Source of the DNA: Alphaproteobacteria bacterium
GTDB taxonomy: Bacteria > Pseudomonadota > Alphaproteobacteria > GCA-2731375
Length of the DNA stretch: 11,757 nt
NCBI GenBank assembly: GCA_030746295.1
Contig: JASLMY010000162.1
Span: forward strand, 1-11,757
Reading direction: 5' to 3'
Both the position numbers and the translations under genes were made by a program. The notes under the pieces were generated by a model. It was given only the letters and a program-made list of their open reading frames with translations. It did no database searches and was not told where the DNA came from. Shown in pieces: positions 6,984 to 11,757 of the stretch (the stretch's first letter is position 1; each line of letters opens with the position of its first letter).

Positions 6984-7964
6984 ATGATGGTGTCGGCGAG
7001 TCGTGCTCGGAGGTTCGGGATCCTGATCGGGTTCCTGGCGCTACTTCACGTCGCCGCCTGCTCCAATCCCCGACCGGCGCCGGTGGAATACCGGCAGACG
7101 CCTCAGACCACGGTGCCGGCCGACGGTATTCACGTAGTCGCTGCCGGCGAGACGGTCTATCGGGTGGCGCGCCGCTACCGGGTGCCGATTCCCGAGCTCG
7201 TCGCCCTGAACGATCTGGCGCCGCCTTACCGTCTCTTGCCGGGGCAGCGATTGGCGCTGCCGGCGCCGCGCCATCACATCGTCGCCGCCGGCGAGACCGT
7301 CTACGGCATCTCGCGCCGCTACCGGAGCGACGTCCGCACCCTCGTCCTCGCCAACGACATCGCCCCGCCTTATACGATCCAAATCGGCCAGCGCCTGCGC
7401 CTGCCGGCGAAACGCCCGACCAAGATCGCCGCCGCGGCCCAAAGCGCTATCGACGGCAAGCCCGCGACCGCGCCGAGACCCGAGAGCAAGCCGTCCGCGT
7501 CCCGGGCGCGCCCCGCCATCCGGCCGGCCGCGAAGCCGAAACGAAAGGCCGCGCGGCTGCCGAAACCGCCGCCCCGGACCGCGTCACGCTTCGCATGGCC
7601 GATCAAGGGGCGCGTGCTGTCGCGCTTCGGACCCAAGCGCAACGGCCTGCACAACGACGGCATCAACATCTCGGCCGCTCGTGGCACGCCGGTGCGGGCC
7701 GCCGAAAGCGGTGTCGTCGTCTACGTCGGCACCGAGCTTCGAGGCTTCGGCAATCTCTTGTTGCTGCGCCACGCCGGGGGCTGGATGACGGCCTATGCCC
7801 ACGTCGACAAGGTGGCGGTCCGGGCCGGCCAGACCGTGCGCCGGGGCCAGGTCGTGGCCCGTGTCGGCAGCTCCGGCGGCGTCGACCGGCCGCAGCTCCA
7901 TTTCGAGATCCGCAAGGGCCGCAGCGCCGTCAACCCGACCCGCTATCTCGGCCGCGCCGCCTGA
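6984..7964 (+). CDS. NlpD-like lipoprotein with two LysM domains and a degenerate M23/LytM domain
   Basis: Predicted lipid-anchored periplasmic protein of 326 residues. The order is: basic N-terminus, hydrophobic signal and lipobox VAAC with C26 as the lipidation site; LysM 1 (about 49-93) and LysM 2 (about 97-141), which bind peptidoglycan; a Pro/Ala/Lys/Arg-rich linker (about 142-200); and a LytM domain (about 205-322). In the LytM domain H223 and H306 are kept, but the zinc-ligand Asp is Asn228 (LHNDGIN) and the first His of the usual HxH is Gln304 (PQLHFE). It is therefore probably not a peptidase but an activator of cell-wall amidases, like NlpD and EnvC. The position after surE-pcm matches E. 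coli nlpD. ATG at 6984 gives the complete signal peptide; an adjacent ATG at 6987 is equally possible and there is no good Shine-Dalgarno. I leave the symbol blank because orthology with nlpD rather than dipM-type genes cannot be settled here. Confidence 0.93.
   Translation: MMVSASRARRFGILIGFLALLHVAACSNPRPAPVEYRQTPQTTVPADGIHVVAAGETVYRVARRYRVPIPELVALNDLAPPYRLLPGQRLALPAPRHHIVAAGETVYGISRRYRSDVRTLVLANDIAPPYTIQIGQRLRLPAKRPTKIAAAAQSAIDGKPATAPRPESKPSASRARPAIRPAAKPKRKAARLPKPPPRTASRFAWPIKGRVLSRFGPKRNGLHNDGINISAARGTPVRAAESGVVVYVGTELRGFGNLLLLRHAGGWMTAYAHVDKVAVRAGQTVRRGQVVARVGSSGGVDRPQLHFEIRKGRSAVNPTRYLGRAA
7137..7325 (+). repeat. Direct repeat within the two LysM domains
   Basis: Bases 7137-7181 and 7281-7325 are 37 of 45 identical, 144 bases (48 codons) apart and in the same frame. 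Both encode the VAAGETVY core and the following RRYR helix. Three of the eight differences are synonymous third-base changes. This fits an internal duplication of a LysM unit kept similar by selection on the protein. Confidence 0.75.
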
Positions 7965-7977
7965 GTAAGGCCGAAAG

Positions 7978-8841
7978 TCAGAGGCGGACGCCGCGCCGGC
8001 CGGCTAGGTCCTGGACGAACTGCCAGGCGACGCGGCCGTTGCGGGCGCCGCGGGTCACCGACCACTCGATCGCCTCGGCCTTCAGGGTCGCCGCATCGAC
8101 GTCGATGCCGTGGTGGCCGCAGTAGCCCCGGATCATCTCCAGGTATTCGTCTTGGTTGCAGTTGTGAAAGCCGAGCCAGAGCCCGAAACGGTCGGAGAGC
8201 GAGACCTTCTCCTCCACCGCCTCCGACGGGTTGATGGCGGTCGAGCGCTCGTTCTCCATCATGTCACGCGGCATCAGGTGACGGCGGTTCGAGGTGGCGT
8301 AGAAGATAACGTTGTCGGGCCGGCCCTCGATGCCGCCCTCCAGCACCGCCTTCAGCGACTTGTAGCTGGTGTCGTCGCCGTCGAAGGAGAGGTCGTCGCA
8401 AAACAACAAACAGGCCTGCTTCCTGGTCTCGCGCAACACCTTCAAGAGGCGTGGCAGCGAGGGGATGTCCTCGCGGTGGATCTCCACCAGCTTCAGCCGG
8501 TCCGAGGCTTCCGCCGCGACCAGGGCGTGCACCGCCTTCACGAGGCTGCTCTTGCCCATGCCCCTCGCACCCCACAGCAGCGCGTTGTTGGCCGGCAGGC
8601 CCTTGGCGAAGCGCCGCGTGTTCTCGATCAAGATGTCGCGATTGCGGTCGACCGCCTTCAAGAGGTCGATGTCGACCCGATTGACGGTGGCGACCGCTTC
8701 CAGGTACTCGCCATCCGCATGCCAGATGAAGGCGTCGGCAGCTCCCAGGTCGGCGCTCGGCGGCGTCGGCGGGGCGATGCGCTCCAGCGCCTCGGCGACG
8801 CGCGACAGCAGCTTCTCGACATCGGGGCTATCGGCGGTCAT
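7978..8841 (-). CDS. DUF815-family AAA+ ATPase
   Basis: A 287-residue soluble P-loop ATPase of the family annotated as DUF815, whose cellular role I do not know. Visible motifs: Walker A GARGMGKS (91-98) after a hydrophobic ANNALLW strand, Walker B ACLLFCDDLSFD (143-154), a sensor 1-like YATSNRRHL (181-189), and SLSDRFG with R218 in an arginine-finger-like position. The SYKSLKAVLEGG and RPDNVIFYATSNRRHL segments are hallmarks of the family. The start at 8841 (MTADSPDVEKLL) was chosen because the upstream in-frame extension to 8955 is Arg/Ala-rich and would run through the candidate promoter. No clear Shine-Dalgarno is seen. Its stop is 13 bases from that of the LysM/LytM gene, tail to tail, and it diverges from yajC. 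The family call is strong; any function is unknown. Confidence 0.92.
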   Translation of the reverse strand: MTADSPDVEKLLSRVAEALERIAPPTPPSADLGAADAFIWHADGEYLEAVATVNRVDIDLLKAVDRNRDILIENTRRFAKGLPANNALLWGARGMGKSSLVKAVHALVAAEASDRLKLVEIHREDIPSLPRLLKVLRETRKQACLLFCDDLSFDGDDTSYKSLKAVLEGGIEGRPDNVIFYATSNRRHLMPRDMMENERSTAINPSEAVEEKVSLSDRFGLWLGFHNCNQDEYLEMIRGYCGHHGIDVDAATLKAEAIEWSVTRGARNGRVAWQFVQDLAGRRGVRL

Positions 8842-8899
8842 CGAATTCGGGTGCGTCCTGTTGACAAGCCGACCCGCGGCGCGGTTTAAGGGCGGCGCG

Positions 8900-8927
8900 A
8901 ACCTAGCACACCTCGGTTCGCGGTCAA
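8900..8927 (-). promoter_or_regulatory. Candidate promoter of the DUF815 ATPase gene
   Basis: On the minus strand, TTGACC (8922-8927, five of six consensus) is followed after 16 bases by TAGGTT (8900-8905, three of six consensus). The implied leader is about 50-55 bases. The good -35 and a preceding TG-type context make it plausible, but the -10 is weak. Confidence 0.4.
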
Positions 8928-8967
8928 CCGCGGCCGCGAGAGGCGCCGTGGGCACCCGCTTGCTCAG

Positions 8968-8996
8968 TTTTCAAAGCCGTTGGTGGCGGCTATAGT
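8968..8996 (+). promoter_or_regulatory. Candidate promoter of yajC-secD-secF
   Basis: TTTTCA (8968-8973) and TATAGT (8991-8996) are separated by 17 bases, with four and five matches to consensus. The start of transcription would be near 9003, about 30 bases before yajC. It lies in the 192-base gap between the divergent ATPase and yajC genes, where a promoter is needed. Confidence 0.5.
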
Positions 8997-9021
8997 CGCG
9001 CCGCCCAGCCGGAGCATATTT

Positions 9022-9025
9022 GGAG
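9022..9025 (+). promoter_or_regulatory. Ribosome binding site of yajC
   Basis: GGAG ending 8 bases before the ATG at 9034. It fixes the start there rather than at the in-frame GTG at 8980, which would overlap the candidate -35/-10 spacer and add 18 residues lacking family resemblance. Confidence 0.7.
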
Positions 9026-9033
9026 CGATCGTC

Positions 9034-9498
9034 ATGTTCATTTCCACCGCATACGCGCAAACAGGCGGCGGGGCCGGCGGCTTCGACATCATCTCCCTGA
9101 TGCCGCTGGTCCTGATCTTCGTAATCTTCTGGTTCTTCCTGATCCGGCCGCAGCAACGCAAGGCCAAAGAGCACCGCGAGATGGTGTCGGCGCTGAAGCG
9201 CAACGACCAAGTGCTGACCGCCGGCGGAATCTTCGGCCGCGTGACCAAGCTGATCGACGACACCATGGTCCAGGTCGAGATCGCCGACAACGTCCGCGTC
9301 CGCGTCGCCCGCTCGACCATCAGCGAGGTGATGAGCCGCACCGGCAGCGCCAAGGCCGCACCGTCAAAGCAGGAATCGAAGGCCGAGCAAAAGGATGACG
9401 GCGACGGCGACGGCGAGGAGCAGAAGGAAACGGCCAAGGCGCCGGCCGGCGAGGAGAGCGGCAAGAAATCCATGTTCAGCTTCGGCTCCAAGAAATAG
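9034..9498 (+). CDS. yajC: Preprotein translocase subunit YajC
   Basis: Small inner-membrane accessory subunit of the Sec translocase that associates with SecD and SecF. It has 154 residues, longer than E. coli YajC (110). A short Gly-rich N-terminus (1-16, including the AYAQ typical of alphaproteobacterial members) precedes one transmembrane segment (about 18-37), then the family motif FLIRPQQRKAKEH (35-47) and a compact cytoplasmic domain with ALKRNDQVLTAGGIFGRV (about 53-70). Residues from about 105 onward are a charged, low-complexity tail rich in Lys, Glu, Asp and Gly that accounts for the extra length. It is the first gene of a yajC-secD-secF run, with 18 bases between its stop and the secD start. 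Confidence 0.96.
   Translation: MFISTAYAQTGGGAGGFDIISLMPLVLIFVIFWFFLIRPQQRKAKEHREMVSALKRNDQVLTAGGIFGRVTKLIDDTMVQVEIADNVRVRVARSTISEVMSRTGSAKAAPSKQESKAEQKDDGDGDGEEQKETAKAPAGEESGKKSMFSFGSKK
9397..9414 (+). repeat. Three tandem GACGGC hexamers in yajC
   Basis: Three perfect copies of GACGGC encode Asp-Gly three times (residues 122-127) in the disordered tail of YajC. Copy-number change would add or remove two residues without a frameshift. Confidence 0.8.
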
Positions 9499-9516
9499 GA
9501 GCGCCGAGCCGGCACC

Positions 9517-11145
9517 ATGCTCTATTTCGCCCGCTGGAAGATTGCCATCGTGGCCCTGATCTGCCTGGCCGGCCTCGCCTTCACGGGGCCGAACTTCGTT
9601 GCCGAGCAGACCGCCGAGGGCTTGCCCGACTGGCTGCCGCACAACCAGATCAACCTCGGCCTCGACCTGCAGGGCGGCTCGCACATCCTGCTCCAGGTCG
9701 ACGTCGGCGCGGTCGTCAAGGAACGCCTCGAAAGCATTGTCGACGCCATTCGCGGCGAGCTTCGGGCCAAGCGGATCGGCTACCGCGGCCTCGGTGTCAA
9801 GCAGGGTTTCGCCGGCCTGGAGGTGCGCAAGGCAGAAGACCTGGAGCCGGCGATGGAGCTGATCCGTGGTCTCTCGGCGCCGCTCGCCTTCAACCCTCTG
9901 AGCGGTGTCGGCGGCGGTCGCGACATCGAGGTCTCCAATCCCGCCGGCAACCGGATCGAAGTCGTGCTGACCGAGGGTGCGATCGAGGAACGCAAGCGCT
10001 CGGCGCTGGAGCAATCGGTCGAGATCATCCGCCGCCGCATCGACGAGCTGGGCACCCGCGAGCCCACGATCCAGCGTCAGGGCGAGGACCGGATCCTGGT
10101 GCAGTTGCCGGGCGAGCAGAATCCTGAGCGGGTCAAGCGGCTCTTGGGCAAGACCGCAAAGCTGGTCTTCCGCATGGTCGATCAGACGACGACCGCGAGC
10201 CAGGTCCAGCAAGGCGTGCGGGTGCCGCCGGGCTCGGAACTCCTGGAATCCGACGAGCGCCAGCCGGACGGCTCGCCGGTCTTCCACGAGGTCGTCCGCA
10301 AGCGCGTCATGGTCAGCGGCGAGACCCTGGTGGACGCCCAGCCGACCACCGACAGTCGCAACGGCCAGCCGGTGGTCAGCTTCCGCTTCGATGCCGCCGG
10401 CGCCAAGCGCTTCGGCAAGGCGACGCAAGAGAACGTCAACCGCCGCTTCGCCATCGTGCTCGACAACCGGGTGGTCTCCGCCCCCCGCATCCTGGAGCCG
10501 ATCCTGGGCGGCAGCGGCCAGATCAGCGGCAACTTCACCTTCCAAGAGGTCAGCGACCTGGCCCTGCTGCTGCGCGCCGGCGCCCTGCCGGCGCCGCTGA
10601 AGATTTTGGAGGAGCGGACCGTCGGCCCGACCCTCGGCGCCGACTCGGTCCGGGCCGGCAAGATCGCCAGCGTCATCGGCTTCATTCTGGTGATGGTCTT
10701 CATGTTCTTGGCCTATGGCCTCTTCGGCCTCGCCGCAAACCTGGCCTTGCTGGTCAACATGGGTCTGATCGTCGGCGCCCTCTCGGCCTTGCAGGCGACG
10801 CTGACGCTGCCCGGCATCGCCGGCATCGTGCTTACCATCGGCATGGCAGTGGACGCCAACGTCCTCGTTTTCGAGCGCATCCGCGAGGAGGTCCGCGTCG
10901 GCAAGAGCCCGATCAACGCCATGGATACCGGCTACCGGCGCGTCTTCTGGACGATCTTCGATGCCAACCTCACCACCCTGATCGCCGGCGTTATCCTGTT
11001 CGCCGTCGGCTCCGGCCCGATCAAGGGCTTCTCGGTCACCCTTTGCATCGGCATCGTCACCTCGGTCTTCACCGCCTTTCTGCTGACGCGGATGTTCCTG
11101 GCCGCCTGGTTTTGGCGCGCCCGGCCGCAAGTCTTGCCGATCTGA
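9517..11145 (+). CDS. secD: Protein translocase subunit SecD
   Basis: RND-family membrane protein that, with SecF, uses the proton gradient to drive late steps of Sec export from the periplasmic side. It has 542 residues, within the range for stand-alone SecD and shorter than E. coli (615), mainly in the periplasmic part. Order: one N-terminal transmembrane helix (about 8-25); GLDLQGG (48-54), the conserved entry to the first periplasmic region; the conserved SVEIIRRRIDELGTREP segment (about 167-183); RAGALPAPL...VGPTLGADS (353-377); and five C-terminal transmembrane helices, with GMAVDANVLVFERIREE carrying D446, equivalent to the proton-pathway Asp of E. coli SecD. The start at 9517 gives the expected first helix. 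The nearest Shine-Dalgarno, AGGAG at 9497-9501, is rather far (15 bases) and overlaps the yajC stop. SecF follows after 12 bases. Confidence 0.98.
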   Translation: MLYFARWKIAIVALICLAGLAFTGPNFVAEQTAEGLPDWLPHNQINLGLDLQGGSHILLQVDVGAVVKERLESIVDAIRGELRAKRIGYRGLGVKQGFAGLEVRKAEDLEPAMELIRGLSAPLAFNPLSGVGGGRDIEVSNPAGNRIEVVLTEGAIEERKRSALEQSVEIIRRRIDELGTREPTIQRQGEDRILVQLPGEQNPERVKRLLGKTAKLVFRMVDQTTTASQVQQGVRVPPGSELLESDERQPDGSPVFHEVVRKRVMVSGETLVDAQPTTDSRNGQPVVSFRFDAAGAKRFGKATQENVNRRFAIVLDNRVVSAPRILEPILGGSGQISGNFTFQEVSDLALLLRAGALPAPLKILEERTVGPTLGADSVRAGKIASVIGFILVMVFMFLAYGLFGLAANLALLVNMGLIVGALSALQATLTLPGIAGIVLTIGMAVDANVLVFERIREEVRVGKSPINAMDTGYRRVFWTIFDANLTTLIAGVILFAVGSGPIKGFSVTLCIGIVTSVFTAFLLTRMFLAAWFWRARPQVLPI

Positions 11146-11148
11146 GGG
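11144..11148 (+). promoter_or_regulatory. Ribosome binding site of secF
   Basis: GAGGG overlapping the secD stop codon, 9 bases before the ATG at 11158. It is a good match and spacing, and fixes the secF start. Confidence 0.7.
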
Positions 11149-11157
11149 ACGGTAAAG

Positions 11158-11757
11158 ATGCGACCCATTCACCTAATACCGGCGAACACGAACGTCGCCT
11201 TCATGGCCTGGCGCCGGTTGGCGATGTCCGTCTCGCTGGTCCTGGTCCTGTTCTCGGCCGTGCTCGCCTTTTACCCCGGCCTCAACTTCGGCATCGACTT
11301 CAAGGGTGGCGTCCTGATGGAGGTCCGCCTGCCGGCGCCGGCCAATCTAGGCGAGATGCGCGGAACCTTGGGCCAGCTCGGGCTCGGCGAGGTCGCCTTG
11401 CAGGAGCTCGATCAGCCGACCGACGTCCTGATCCGGGTGGAGCGCCAACCGGGCGACGCCGAGGCGCAGAACGTGGCCGTGCAAGCCGTCCGCGGTGCCT
11501 TGGGCGAGAGCGTCGACTACCGCCGGGTCGAGTTCGTCGGCCCCGCGGTCAGCGGCGAATTGATCGAGGCCGGGACGGTGGCGGTGGCATTGGCCGTAGC
11601 GCTGATGCTGGTCTACATCTGGTTCCGCTTCGAATGGCACTTCGGCGCCGGGGCTGTGATCGCGCTATTGCACGACGTGCTGCTCAGCATCGGCATGTTC
11701 GCGGTGACCCAGCTCGAGTTCAACCTGTCGACCATCGCCGCACTGCTGACCATCGTC
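11158..11757 (+). CDS. secF: Protein translocase subunit SecF (3' partial)
   Basis: Partner of SecD in the SecDF proton-driven export motor of the inner membrane. The window holds the first 200 codons of a family usually about 300-320 residues long; the frame is open to the last base. Visible: a cytoplasmic start, transmembrane helix 1 (about 20-40), the conserved NFGIDFKGG (43-51), a short periplasmic domain, then VEFVGPAVSGEL (124-135), transmembrane helix 2 and FRFEWHFGAGAV, followed by the LLHDV segment (170-174, H172-D173) and the beginning of the later helices. It is read as a separate gene, not fused to secD, with 12 bases between them and its own Shine-Dalgarno. Confidence 0.97.
   Translation, partial: MRPIHLIPANTNVAFMAWRRLAMSVSLVLVLFSAVLAFYPGLNFGIDFKGGVLMEVRLPAPANLGEMRGTLGQLGLGEVALQELDQPTDVLIRVERQPGDAEAQNVAVQAVRGALGESVDYRRVEFVGPAVSGELIEAGTVAVALAVALMLVYIWFRFEWHFGAGAVIALLHDVLLSIGMFAVTQLEFNLSTIAALLTIV

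Noticed and set aside
7957..7987. Inverted repeat CCGCCT/AGGCGG spanning both stop codons of the converging LysM/LytM and ATPase genes
   Set aside because: Opposed TGA stops pair automatically, the remaining stem is 6 bp or less with a long loop, and no T-run follows. It is too weak to call a bidirectional terminator.
6818..8125. A 435-codon plus-strand frame across pcm and the LysM/LytM gene
   Set aside because: It overlaps two clear genes in another frame and encodes low-complexity Arg/Ala/Pro-rich sequence.
8842..8955. Longer N-terminus for the DUF815 ATPase up to 8955
   Set aside because: The 38 added residues do not look like the family and run through the best -35/-10 candidate for this gene.
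9364..11172. A 602-codon minus-strand open frame opposite secD
   Set aside because: Its composition (Asp, Ala, Gly, Leu, Gln-rich with no motif) is that of an antisense shadow, and secD on the other strand is unmistakable.

Overview
The window is a high-GC stretch (roughly two-thirds G+C by eye), densely coding, and almost certainly from an alphaproteobacterium, probably Rhodospirillales-like. The basis is the order tatC, serS, surE, pcm, LysM/LytM lipoprotein, DUF815 ATPase, yajC, secD, secF, which is familiar from that class, plus the alphaproteobacterial style of YajC and of the degenerate LytM protein. This assignment rests on recalled gene order and protein style, not on a search. I see no rRNA, tRNA, CRISPR array, insertion sequence or phage gene.

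Layout. (1) 1-768: 3' part of tatC, the Tat translocase core, whose true start probably lies just outside the window. (2) 780-4010, minus strand: a 1076-residue multidomain signalling protein (SAM, class III nucleotide cyclase, P-loop ATPase, TPR-like tail), ending 11 bases from tatC, tail to tail. (3) 4011-4244: divergent promoter region. (4) 4245-6930: serS, surE and pcm, very tightly packed with overlapping stop and start codons. (5) 6984-7964: lipoprotein with two LysM domains and a degenerate M23/LytM domain, the NlpD-like amidase-activator type. (6) 7978-8841, minus strand: DUF815-family AAA+ ATPase. (7) 8842-9033: second divergent promoter region. (8) 9034 to the end: yajC, secD and secF, the accessory module of the Sec translocase, with secF running off the right edge. 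No gene-free stretch exceeds 300 bases.

How it fits together. Two export systems bracket the window: Tat for folded proteins and SecDF-YajC for unfolded ones. Between them are a tRNA synthetase, the stress and repair pair SurE and Pcm, and a cell-division or envelope LytM factor. The surE-pcm-nlpD order matches that of Escherichia coli, but the rpoS gene that follows there is absent. The outlier is the cyclase gene, which lies antisense between tatC and serS and looks like an accessory insertion into an otherwise conserved block. It has the residues of an active class IIIb adenylate cyclase and an overall plan resembling a half-version of animal soluble adenylyl cyclase. Apart from it, I see ordinary core genes and no clear evidence for a wholly new system.
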